Part shown: positions 21,288 to 32,724 of the stretch, piece after piece
Layout: each line of letters opens with the position of its first letter
How positions within the stretch are numbered: position 1 is the stretch's first letter
Assembly (NCBI GenBank): GCA_003008705.1
Contig: PDUO01000027.1
Span: 686,425-750,424, forward strand
Source of the DNA: Pezicula radicicola
Taxonomy: Eukaryota; Ascomycota; Leotiomycetes; Helotiales; Dermateaceae
DNA: 64,000 nucleotides
Reading direction: 5' to 3'
Position numbers and translations under genes: made by a program
The notes under the pieces: model-generated
Told to the model about the DNA's origin: nothing
What the model saw: only the letters and a program-made list of their open reading frames with translations
The model's database searches: none

Positions 21288-24246
21288 AATATACAAAGGG
21301 ATAGTAACCTTAGCCTATAATTCTTCTAGTCCTCTTATACTTAGGTAATAAAAAAATAACTATACTAGACTCTGCTTTCACCCATCTATACATAAACTTC
21401 TTCCATTTAGCGCTTTTACAGGTTTATGGGCAAGATTCTTGTTATCAATCAAGCATGACCTTGTTAAGCGAGAAGAGACAAGGTTCATGTACAGTATCTG
21501 AGGGTTTTAATGATCGATATTGCAGGAGTCAGGAGCCTAAGTCTAGGTAGGTATTTGTAACTTCTGAATGCCTATTATTTGGCATGTGAAATTTGGACCT
21601 TAAGAGTTGTAGGACAACAGTCTAATATCTGAGGATCTGTAACAGATGGCCTATCATTATTTACTTGGCGGAGATTAGGCTATTGGTGAAGAGTTGGCCT
21701 TGCTTTCAAAGTGCCGGAGACTTGATGCCTGTGATTTTTTTGGGAGAAAGCAGTAGGGGTTGATCCTTCTCTATACTTTCGTACGCGCGTTTCAGGGCCG
21801 CATTGATTGCTATGCTATTGCCTAGTTGGGTGATGGGGTTGAAGATATCTGTGGTAGTTAAGTAGTTTATTCATTCCATTCTGTCAGTCAAATCGAACTG
21901 CATCTCATATTGCTAATATGTGGGTTATAATCTCTATTTCGTATCTTGCAAACGAGCAGCGTTTAAGCCAACGCCAGAGCAGCTCGAACCCCCAGGCAAC
22001 ATCGGGTTTCCCTCAGTTCGTAAGGGAAGTGATGCTCTGGTGTGATGTTTGCTTCTAATGCTCTTATAGAAGGTGGGTGGGAAATACAAACTTCGACATA
22101 GAGTAGGATGACGAAGAAGGAGGAACTGGTGTGCTGGCAAGCAGCACACCTCCACTCTTTCATAAAACATGCACTATATGACTTCTGAATCTGTGTCTTT
22201 GAGATAAGCAAGAGATGAAGGTTTGTTGAGATCTAAATTTCTCAATTATATTATCTAGAACTATTCTTTAAGTACCTAGTAATTAACCCAGTGTACTTAG
22301 GCTGTGAAATATATCAACTTAATGCTCCTGGCACAGAAACTTCGTTATTAGGCGAGCCCCAAGTTTGCTTCTTCTTTTTAACCTCGTGATTCTAGATAGA
22401 ATAGCAAATACCAAAAGAGACCCCTTTCAGACCCTCGAAAATAATATTAGAGGATGGCGTAGTATGCAATTTTTGTTTACGGATCCTTTTGGCTTTTGCC
22501 ACAAATAAGATACTCGCGTACCAGCCAAGGGATTTAATCAACTCAAACTCAGTAAAAGATTTACTACAGTATCTTGAAAAGGGAAATGGCGGCGGTATGC
22601 CTACCAGTAGCGAAGAGTTGAGTATGTTAGGGCTTTTAGTATGTATGTCTTTCAAGTTCGCTTCCAACTCTGCTTCTTGTGACATCGTGTCAAAGCACAT
22701 CATCCTTCAAGCCACGATACCTGACATCCCACCACTTGATCGGCGCCGACATAGTGTCTGGGCTGTATCTGGAACTATAATGAATTTTAGGCGGCCCACT
22801 GTTCCAAAAAGGGCGCATGCGACGTCATGCCAACCAGTAGATAAGAGTTATGTACCTATATCAGAGAATTTAGTGCTACTTTCAAGTTTCTTCCCAACTC
22901 AAGTCACGCGTGACAAATGTCAAAGCACTCGTCTCCTAACACTTGATCGGCGACGACATACGTCTATGCTACATCTAGTAATTCATTGGCTTTCCACTCG
23001 CAAGTGATCAAGTTTCAGACTAGACGAATCAAGCCATCGAAGCCATTGTTGAGATACGAGATCCGAGCAATGACTTCCTACTGTAGCTTGGTGGATACCC
23101 GAACTTTCATGCTTGCCTGTCAGAAGGGAACCGGTAGACAGTGGACGGTGGACTTGACGGCTAACGGGGACCTCGCTTACAGTAGCATCTGTGCGGTTCC
23201 ATCCCGATGATCGCCCTGTCACTCAGGCTGTCAGAACACACTTGGTTCATCTCTAAACAGCTTCTCCATGCGAGTATAACTTCAGCTTTCAGCTTTTCTG
23301 CAGTTTTGATACTTCAGATTTTCAGAATTTGCGAGAGCTTTCTCTTCTCTTTAAGATTCGTTGGCAGCGAGTTATGTGCGTGCATGGGAAAATGCTTAAA
23401 GCCCAGTTACTTACTAAAATGTCTGAGCGAGTTTCCATCGACTCAGGAATATTGAGTTCAGAACTGGCTGAACTTACTACTGAACTGGTACTTCCTTCAA
23501 CCGCTACTGTAAGTAGATTGCAGAAACTATCTAGAAGATCTTTCCCATCTGAGTATATGTGAATACCACTTCCAATGATCCCGTCCCTACACGTGATGAA
23601 TTTGAACAATCTGATCATGCCATTGCCAAGGTTAACCCTGATCGCCAATTCTGTAATGATCTTCAGAGAAAGTAACGGAAGTTCTGTACTGAGTTAAGCG
23701 CCACTTTTCCACCCCACTGTTAATAGTCCGTGTCCGAGTCCGGAAGCCGAATAACGAACTGACCAATAGTAATTCAACCACGGAAACATTATTATCAGCT
23801 TGGGACCCAGGTGGCAAGGACTGAATGTTGACGTGTTAGGGATCGGGCTGTGCCTTGAGGCACCTTTACCGGTAGACAGGTAAGAGAGCCTCTGTAGGAG
23901 CTCTAGGAAATTTGAACCGCACGGTACACTTTGTTTCTTGTCTCATATGTATGAGGAACAACTACTTGGGAGAGATGGGATGAAGAGGAATTTGCTCCCT
24001 GCAGCTGTCATATATCATGCAATTGGACGCCTGTAAGATGAAGAGTAGCTGCCGGACCCCCACAATCCAACTACCGCACCCTACTTCTTGCCTAGATTGA
24101 GAAGAACAGATGCCCATTCGAAGCATCTATTCGGACCGGACAAGCCAACCATTTCGAGACAGGTGCACTGTATTTCTTCTTAACCCTGACGCCTAGTTTG
24201 TTCATTTTAGCAAATCGAAGGAGGAGAAAAGAAGTAAAATAAGACT
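21288..24246. other. Intergenic region with a diverged tandem duplication and an unresolved coding-like patch
   Basis: No gene model could be closed. About 22598-22745 and 22829-22965 are diverged copies spaced about 230 bp apart, sharing ACCAGTAG, TTTCAAGTT, GTCAAAGCAC and CACTTGATCGGCG. At 23419-23562 and 23556-23675 two different frames look protein-like (SIDSGILSSELAELTTELVL and NDPVPTRDEFEQSDHAIAK) but no splice joins them cleanly, so this may be a degraded gene. The last 400 bp is the promoter of the Zn2Cys6 gene. Confidence 0.35.
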
Positions 24247-26162
24247 ATGTCTATGTCTGAGAAAGATAAGGAGGACAGCAACGGCAAAAAAGATGATGCT
24301 GATGGATCCGTACCTCCTGCCCCTCCACGCAAAGTCGGGAGAATAGGAAAGCCGAAAGTGAGGACGGGTTGTATCACCTGCAAGTACGTACCTCCTTTGT
24401 GGAATGGTGTCCTTAGTATTCTTGGTGTCCTTCGTACTTGGTATGCAGCGGCGAACTAATTATTACCAGAGTCCGACGCATCAAATGCGACGAGGGAAAG
24501 CCTTTTTGTAATCGGTGTACCAGTACAGGTAGGAAATGTGATGGGTATGCTCCGCCAAAGAAGCCAAAGGAAAACGAGGATCATCTAGCTGTCCCTTCCT
24601 CAACAGCTGCATCTGCAGTCGGTCAATCTTCATCACCGGAGAAGAGGGTCAGAGGTATCTCAGTCGTGTCTCATAACTCTTTACTAGATTACCATGGCAC
24701 ACTCCAGGAATTACGATCTTTCGAGTACTTCCTCTGTCGTACAGCTCCAACCTTGGCCGGCTGGTTTGATGAGTCTTTCTGGCGAGTCCAACTACCCCAA
24801 GCAGGCCACAATCAAGCAACAGTGCGCCATGCCATGATCGCCGTTGCTAGTGTTCATGAGCAAATGGAAGTCATCAGTGCAGCAATCGTCGGACATTGGA
24901 GACCAGATAGTTTAGAACTTGCAGCACGCCGTCGCTTTGCACTACAGCAATACAACGCGGCAATTCATTCACTTCGAAAATTGCTGCTCGAAAACCCAGA
25001 GTCCGTAGAAATAACTCTATCATGCTGTATCCTCTTCATCTGCATCGAATTCCTACGTGGCAACTTCTCAACTGCCATCGTACACTTGCATAGCGGGCTA
25101 CAAATAATGAGTAAATGGCGACTCGATTGGCCACCAGCAACAACGGTGGCACCACTCTCTCTTGAAGATAACCTCATCCACATCTTCGAACGTCTCTCTT
25201 TCCAATCAACACTTACCGACAAACCACTCGCACACCTCCATCCTATGATTCCACCTCGGGAAGAGGAGGACCCTAGAAATAGCGCAACATTTTCCTCGCT
25301 CCTCGTAGCCCGCTACTCACTCGACTATATAACCAAAGAAGGACTCTACATCATCAAAGCTGGCGAAGAGCTCGCCGTAGCACGATATGACTCGCCACGA
25401 CGAGCAGCCCTTGAGATCGAGCGCGTCGAACTCCGCACCAAGCTCCAAGAATGGGGCACCAAGTTCATGACTTTTTATTCAGCAACCAAATCCAGTATGT
25501 CCGTCCAAGAAAGACAAGGATCAGAAGAAATGAGGATTCTTCAGCTTGTGACGTCTATTTGGGTGGAGACTTCTTTGCGTCCTGATGAGACTGCTTTTGA
25601 TGAACATTTGAAGACATTTGAGGAGATTATTATCATTGCTGAGTCTTTGCATACGGAATACTCAGCTCATGATAAGGAAGCTGGTGGTTCTCGTTCGAGA
25701 TTTTTCTCCTTCGACATGGGCATTCTTGCCCCCGTCTACTTCGTCGCTATAAAATGTCGACACCGTATTCTCCGTAGACGAGCCGTTGCTCTCCTCAAAG
25801 CTGCCGCTCCACGCCGGGAAGGAATGTGGAACTCGGGGCTTCTCGCTTCCGCAGCAGAAAAGGCAGTTGAGTTTGAAGAAGAAGGCATGGCTCCTTTTGA
25901 TGTTGAAGAGATGGGCTTGGATTCGAGTGAGATAAGCGAGATGGAATTCCCATCTGAAGAGAAGCGAGTCCATGATATGAGCGGTATGACAAGTCAAGAT
26001 GAATGGGGTTCTAATCACGGCGCAGATAATTCCGGTGCGAGACGGGATTTATTAAGCCCTCATGATGAACTGGGTCCACATGAGCACAATGTGAGCTTTG
26101 TTACGAGACCCGGGGGGATTCATACGCAGTGGGATGTCCACAAGTTTGTTATTCGGTGGTGA
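24247..26162 (+). CDS. Zn(II)2Cys6 transcription factor
   Basis: Two exons, 24247-24383 and 24470-26162, give 609 aa; the 86-nt intron lies inside the zinc cluster and splits a Lys codon. The joined motif (residues 42-69) reads CITCKVRRIKC then DEGKPFCNRCTSTGRKC, a canonical C-x2-C-x6-C-x6-C-x2-C-x6-C binuclear cluster, preceded by a basic arm (RKVGRIGKPKVRTG). A PPKKPKENE linker follows. The long C-terminal helical region with LLDYHGTLQELRSFEYF and VRHAMIAVASVHEQ is the usual start of the fungal regulatory domain in this class. It is a nuclear transcriptional regulator; its target genes cannot be inferred. The nearest strong candidate is the P450 gene 1.8 kb downstream on the same strand, but linkage alone is weak evidence. 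Confidence 0.92.
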
Positions 26163-27938
26163 TGTCGATGGAGATACCTCTGTGATGACAATTTGGTTTG
26201 GCTAATTTTCATGTCGACTCCCACGCCGTTGTGCCCCTGCCTCCACCAAGTTCGTCGCACAGAGAAGGAAGATGGATTTTCGTCTTCCACGCCCCCAGAA
26301 GAAACTTCCTACTCCGTGGAGGATTACTTCTCAAGTTGTTTCGGTATCTATAGCTGCAGTAGAGGTTTTCAGCAAAGAGCTTCAAACGAGGGTAAAGGTA
26401 TTTTGGGCGAAGGTTGCTAAGCCTCGCAACCCACATAAAAGTCTGGTATCACAATGGAGAATGGCATATATTAGTGTGTTTGGGGCGTATACCATGGGGT
26501 TTTCTGTGGTATTGGTTCGGAGGTTATGGCGTTTTCGATTTGAAAGCTCCCTGGATTGGAGCGGGTTTTTGTTCGTATTCATACCCGGTACTCAATGTTT
26601 ATACTCATCAACACTTCAAATACTGAATTCAACAGCTTGCAGTTTTTAGTGATTCCTAATATATCACGCTTTGCGGTAAGAAATACGCATGTAGCTCATC
26701 CGTCTGGCATGGTAAGTTCGAGTGAGAGCCAGTTTGGCAACGAATTAAGAACCCAATATATGAATATACGGGCTTAGATCACGATTCCAAACCACGAATT
26801 TTCGTATATAGATTTCGTATGTGAACGAATATATAGATTTCCGTATATTCTATGAATATCTGGTGAGGTGGTTCTGAATGCGTAGTTTAGTCTAGAACTA
26901 AAATAAAGCTCAATTTGTGCAACTTTATACGATTTATACAAATTATGTAGTACAGCCTATAAGAATAGTATAGATACCTTATATTTATAGTGTAGACAGC
27001 CTATGATTATAAGGTAATATAGCCTGTAGCTATAGGAAATATAGCCTACAGATATGGGCTCCTCCAAGTAGTAGGAGCCTTAGGCACCCATATTTCTATA
27101 TACTAGTGTGAAATCACGAAATACTAGCATTCCCAAACACGATTTTATATGTAGCATATCTAGTCTTTCGTAATATCTGAATGCGCGTATCCAGAAATTC
27201 TCTGATCATTTCATGTTTCTATATGGTCTTAGATTCGCTGCCAAACCCGCCCTCAGTCAAGATCGCTTAATCCAGTTGCATTAATTTGTGGAAGAAAACA
27301 GAGGTACGTAGACAGCATCGGACGGAGTAAAGTACTACCTCCGTAACTCACATGCTCATCGGCTACTAACTACATTTGGCACCGGGTTTTAACGGGGAAT
27401 AAAGAGTGTTTGGCGAGTCTGGGTGGCTAATAAGTGGTAAGCGATTGGAATTGATTAGGTACACTTGACCTATCAGCAATGTTTCCTCGGCTGTGCCACA
27501 TAATTAAGGAGGGGGACCGAGGCTCTAGGGCAGAAATAAGTAGTCGATTTTGACGTAGACTTCACCAAACACCTTCTTAAAATCCTCCTCCCCCCCCAAA
27601 ATCAACAAAAGAAATCAAATAAAATTTTATTTTTTACAATTTGATATTCCTTTAAGGCAAAGATGTCTCGCATATCATTTAAAAAGTTGTTAATTATTTA
27701 ATTACTGATTTTATTAGTTGTTTAGTATAGAGAGTTGATAAGGTGTGGCCCATGTCAAAATCGGCCACTTATTTCTACGCCGTACGAGTAGAGCCGGGGG
27801 CTTATGCACCTGCTGATAATGCTATTCAAAAATACGCCGGTAAACATGGAGTACAAATACCCAGGACACTATAGGCTATTTGAATGACGAGAAAAGCGAA
27901 CCACTTCACCATTACTGCTCTTCTGCTTCTTTTTCCCT
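26163..27938. other. Intergenic region with AT-rich repeat relic
   Basis: The first 500 bp after the TF stop is open in several frames but shows no domain and is probably 3' UTR. From about 26780 to 27190 there are repeated ATATAGATTTCGTAT-like words and then repeated AGCCTATA/AGCCTGTAG words, a texture shared with the MITE at 16891 and the repeat at 47281. The rest is promoter of the P450 gene. Confidence 0.4.
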
Positions 27939-29867
27939 TTGAAAATGACTGGGAACCCGGAAACAGGCAGTGTGATACCGTCATTTGCATTCAAAGCGCT
28001 CGGTACCATCTTCTCCATTGTAAGTTCTGGCACTTCACTCCCCGCAATTATAGTTCTTGGCAACGGCCCACTCGCTCACTACATGCCAATTCAAATGCAT
28101 CCTAAATCCCACAAACTAACACCATCAATCCCAGTTCCTGCTCAACCTCCTAACAAAAGTCCTCTATAACCTCTTCCTCCATCCATTATCCTCCTATCCC
28201 GGCCCCCTCGTAAACCGGTGTTCCCAAATCCCGTGGATCATCTCCACCATCCGCGGGAAGGCAGCCCCCTCCATCGCATCTCTACACGAACAATATGGCC
28301 CAGTTGTACGAATCTCACCCTCAGAACTAGTCTTCAGCGATGGAGCAGCTGCAAAAGATATCTATATGCGACAAGGTAAAGGGAGTGCTGGAAAACTGAT
28401 GTCCAAGAGTCCTGTTTATTATAATGCTCCTCCTCGTGGGAATGCGCATAGTATTTTGGGGGTTAGGGATGAGGGGGATCATGCTAGGTTTCGACGGTTG
28501 TTATCTCATGCTTTTTCGGAGAAGGCCTTGAGGGAACAGGTTAGCTTCAGTTTCTTTTTCTTTCTTTTTCTCTTGCTTATCTATTTCTTTTCTATTTCAA
28601 TTTCCATGAAGTCTTATTGAGAGTCAACATTGAACAGCAAGACCAAGGAAAGTTAAAAGAATAAGAAAGATAGTCCAACTGACTAATTCGCAAAGGAACC
28701 CCTAATCAAAACCTACATCGATCTACTAATTACACGCCTCCACACCAAGTCCAGAGAAGGACCACAAGACATAGTATCCTGGTATAACTTTGTCTCCTTC
28801 GACATAATCGGTGACCTAGCGCTCGGTCAATCCTTCTCCTGTCTTGAATCAAGCTCCCTTCATCCCTGGGTATCATTCCTCTACGCCAACTTCAAAGCCG
28901 CATGTTTCATTGCGAGCGCCCGTCGCTTTCCCCTCGTCACTAAAATCATCATGAAAATCATGCCCCCAAAAGCAGTACAGCAAAGAATTCAACACCATGA
29001 GTTTACTAAAGAGAGAGTACTTCAGAGGATGAAAGCGGATACTGATAGAAAGGATTTCATGTCTAATGTTCTGGCGCATAATGATAAGGAAACTGGTATG
29101 TCTGAAGATGAAATCGTAGCTACATTTGGGATTCTGCTTCTTGCTGGGAGCGAGACGACTGCTACATTGCTCAGCGTTGTAACATATTACCTACTCAAGA
29201 ACCCTGATATCTTGGAGAAACTAGTCAAGGAAATCCGTAGTAGTTTCAAAAGTGAGGAGGAAATTAATATGGTTAGTGTTAATGGTCTTAAATATCAACT
29301 TGCTGTTTTGGAGGAGGCTCTTAGGATTCATGCTCCTACTCCGCTAGGGAGTCCGAGGACTGTTCCGGATGGCGGGGAGATTATTAGAGGGAATTGGGTC
29401 CCTGGTGGTGTAAGTTCTTTCCCTTCTACTTAAATTAAGGATTGCTGATGCTTTGGTGTGAGAATAGATTACTGTCTTCACCTGTACCTACAGTGCCAAT
29501 CGACAATCGAGATACTGGAAGAATCCAGATGTTTTCGTACCCGAGCGCTGGCTGGGTGATCCAGAATACGCAAGTGATGATAAAAGTGTCTTCGCTCCAT
29601 TCTCTCTTGGGACGAGAAATTGTATAGGCAGAAAGTAAGTATCTCAGTCACTCTAGTTCAAGCTCCGAGATATGCCTCAGTGAGTGAATGTGTTATTGAC
29701 GGCATGATAGTCTTGCATATGCCGAAATGCGACTTATCCTTGCGCGGATTTTGTGGAATTTTGATCTGGAGTTGATGGAACGGAGTTCGTCTTGGGGAGA
29801 GAATATGAAGATGTTTCTTTTGTGGGAGAAGCCAGAGTTGTTTGTGAAGTTGAAATCTGTGGTTTGA
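27939..29867 (+). CDS. Cytochrome P450 monooxygenase
   Basis: Five exons, 27939-28019, 28135-28539, 28696-29409, 29468-29634, 29711-29867, give an uninterrupted 507-aa protein, a normal P450 length. Splicing exon 1 to 2 builds an N-terminal membrane anchor (ALGTIFSI joined to FLLNLLTKVLYNLFLHPL) followed by the proline hinge SSYPGP. Other landmarks are the I-helix AGSETTA, the K-helix ExxR within EEALRIHAPTPLGSPR, the PERW motif (VFVPERWLGD), and the heme loop FSLGTRNCIGR with its Cys ligand, followed by NLAYAEMRLILAR. It should be an ER-anchored heme-thiolate oxygenase needing a P450 reductase. The substrate is unknown. No polyketide, peptide or terpene synthase lies nearby, so a metabolite cluster is not supported. 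Confidence 0.93.
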
Positions 29868-31520
29868 GGTGGAAGTACATTGAGGAAAATGTTTGAAATG
29901 ATAAGGAGTCGAGAAGGGTTGGAATCGTTCAAAGTAGATCTAATAGGAAGAGAACATTGTACTGAAATGATAGTTGGGGTATATCATACCAAGTTTTGTT
30001 AATGAAGAAGCGACGTGGAAACACAATACAAGGGTTGGAGTAATCTCTAGCTTAAGTAAGTACTAATTAAGGTTTAAGCTTGACTTGAGAGATTAGCTTT
30101 GATCTAAATAACTGGGGACACTCTGCCTAGGTTATTCACTTCACTTGGGTAACGAACTTAACGTAGGTTACTTGACTTGAGAGTAACTAGCTTGAATTGG
30201 GCACTCACTGAAGTCCATATTATTCACTTTATTTCAATCGCTTACTCGGTTCATTTCACTGGCTTAGTTGAATTAACAAATTGAATCGCTTAAAGTACCA
30301 AACTTGACTCAAGTAATTCGCTTCCTTTCAGTACCCGGCAAGCTCCGAAATCCTAGCCAATTCCAAAGCGTCACTGAATCATCTACTCTATCATCGACTT
30401 CCAGTTGAAGCACCTCCTTCTCTACGTATTCTATGTAATTTCAAAATAAACTCTTCACTAGCACCACAGCTCCCTTTCGAAAACACCACTTACAAACCTC
30501 CTACAGCTAATCAATTCGAATAATACTCACAAATATCACTTCCACTTTTCTCCTCTTCCATTTTTAGATCTCCAAAATCTCTTTCTTTACGATCAAAATT
30601 TAGGTTTTAAATAATGACTTGTTTTCAGATCTTTACTACCAGGCGCGTTCTTATGGTTTGGAAGTGAATAGTAACGCATTGCCAGAGTGAAGAAAGGGGT
30701 AGTTAAGCGAGAATAGACATATTTTACCCCTCTGTAATGATTACAGAAGGACACAAAGTACCTAAGGAAGCCCAACTCATATCCCGCCTATGAGAAATTA
30801 TAGGCACGTGGTATCTGTTAATCTTCTCTCTGAGTCTATATTTTATCACCTCTTCTTCAAAGCCTCTGCCTTAATTATTTAGAATACGAACCTTAGGAAC
30901 ATATCCTAGTAGCAGGATCTTGGGAGCTCTTAATAGAAAAATAGTTGCTGCTTTAGCCTACTGTAAGATGCAGCTGAGCAAATCTAAGTTGCAGCTAGGT
31001 AACTTAGTAAGGGTGGGTACGACTGCTGTCGACTAAAATCAGAACGTCCAACAAGACATTGCAGGCATTCCACAGCATTCCACAGCCTCATCCTCAACTA
31101 TTGAAAATCAAGATTGACTCTCCTTCTTTTGCTTTCTCCTCCGGCGTTAAGCTATCACCTTATATGAGACTTTCCATAGGTGTACGTCACTTGGGTTAAC
31201 TCTTGGCCTCGACAACCGAAATATCACATACAAGCCTATCAGGTTGGCTTCGGATAAAATCAGCAGGTTTAGGTATTTGCACGAGGCACAGTACAAAACA
31301 AACAGGGCACGAAGGTACTTTAATATATCTTACTTACTGAAATTCATCTCTAGGGGCTAGGCTAGATCGTGCGATCGTGCCAGTTCGTCTCCTAGGGGCT
31401 GCAGTTACTCCTTCCTTGTCGATGTCTCTGTTTCAGCTCTGAGGGCGGTCTATCTGCTAAAGTTATGCTTTGTAGATAGCATACTGCTTCAGTCCTAGCC
31501 TGACGGTCACCTAGTACGAT
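29868..31520. other. Intergenic region with extensive dispersed motif array
   Basis: 30045-30330 is the longest patch in the left half of the window of the ACTTGA/GAGTAA family: imperfect copies of TTGACTTGAG, GGTAACGAACTTAA and GTTACTTGACTTGAGAG in both orientations. No coding frame is supported from 29868 to 31520. Confidence 0.45.
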
Positions 31521-32087
31521 ATGTCACAGCAAATGGATTCTTCCGGTTCTGAAGTCTCCAAGGTCGAAAACGACATCAACCAAACGACCACCCTTGCGGG
31601 CGCAATAGTCACCTTGATAAGGGAGCTAGTAACCCTACTATATTAGAACTTCACCAAATATAAAGAGCTAAAGCGGAGCTTAGGCTCTTGGCAAGGAGAT
31701 GCTTTGGGTAAGAACAAACGGTGTCGAATACCGGTCCTTCGTAGAGAGGAATTTGAGGAGTATATAGTGAAAATAGATGGAATAATACCTGCTTGGATTC
31801 GAACTGCCGACAATAAAAGCCTTAACACTAAGGCTCCTGAAAATCTGGCTGCTTTCAGACTGTCTTGGGGCTCGAATCAATAGCAGGCCAGTAGTTCGAA
31901 GTTTGATAAACTGTCTAATGGAAGCGGATGTTGGGCCTATTTCCTATACGCCTGGGAATCTATCCTGGCAAGGGCGTGGTTGGCCGGAGACCATCAACGG
32001 GCGGCTTTATTAGTACCTAAAATGGGAGCATCGAAATGGAGTGTGAAGGATCCGTCCTTTGCCACATCATCAACATCTACAGTATAA
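31521..32087 (+). pseudogene. Degraded gene of unknown family with two in-frame TAG codons
   Basis: From the ATG at 31521 one frame runs 188 codons to a TAA at 32085, interrupted only by TAG at 31644 and 31881. The translation between the stops looks protein-like (SSGSEVSKVENDIN, then FEEYIVKIDGIIPAWI, then AYFLYAWESILARAWLAG). Both stops could come from CAG by a single C-to-T change, but without a homologue this is an inference. No domain was recognised. A retroelement gag-like origin or a lineage-specific gene are both possible. Confidence 0.4.
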
Positions 32088-32227
32088 CGCTCGACCCCAG
32101 CCCTTGGGCTCGGAGTTGGGAACAGATCCTCCCGGACCGTCGACGTGAGAAGTCATGCTAATTTCGATTTGGAAAGCTAGCCTGGGAAAGGAATAAAGGG
32201 CAAGTCCACGCTCACTTTCAGTCGGGC

Positions 32228-32724
32228 TTGGAAACAGAACTCTATGGCAAGAAGGAGCCATTCGGTGAAGTTGGGCGGCTCATGGAGCCAAACACCTTGA
32301 TTATCTCTTACCTCACCGATCCTGATTTCCACTTCATACTTTCTTCAACGAGATTTGCAAAGCCATCGACAATGAGCCACGAGTGCCATTTCATGACAAA
32401 GGCAGCATGAAGAATGAGGTTAGGCAACTATTCCTACTCGACAAGGAGACATTCACGTTTTGGGCCGACAGTAGCAATGATGCGAGCGATCCTTTTTATC
32501 TAGTAACTCCATTCGACATTGTAAGTGACATGATGGAGCGGTATCAAAGCGAACCTCTGGACTCTTGGAAGCGTGAGATGTATGATATGAAAGAGCAGGT
32601 GCTTGGTGTATTGCGTACTAGCAATCAGGTATTCATAGATAAGAAAATGTGGCTCCTGGAGTTTACTAATACCTGTTCTTTATGGGACGAGACGGTACTT
32701 CTTGGGGAACCTACGAGGCTATGA
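32228..32724 (+). pseudogene. Further coding-like fragment, shifted frame
   Basis: A frame readable from about 32347 (FFNEICKAIDNEP, then RQLFLLDKETFTFWADSSN, then FDIVSDMMERYQSE) extends to a stop at 32722-32724. The sequence before it is readable only in another frame (32280-32350), so a frameshift separates them. It lies 140 bp past the degraded frame at 31521-32087 on the same strand and may be the 3' part of the same dead gene. No family recognised. Confidence 0.35.

Noticed and set aside
22489..23007. 172-codon plus-strand frame
   Set aside because: It spans a diverged tandem duplication of about 230 bp and reads the two copies in ways that do not give repeated protein segments, so it is probably not coding.
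24247..29867. Possible secondary-metabolite cluster (Zn2Cys6 factor plus P450)
   Set aside because: There is no backbone enzyme, tailoring set or dedicated transporter next to them; the MFS gene is more than 7 kb away behind a gene-poor region. Co-location of two common families is not enough.
31640..31880. tRNA-like segment on the minus strand around GTTCGAATCC (about 31795-31805)
   Set aside because: The T-loop word is present and an anticodon-like palindrome is nearby, but loop sizes are wrong and the T-stem and acceptor stem do not pair. It also lies inside a protein-like frame.
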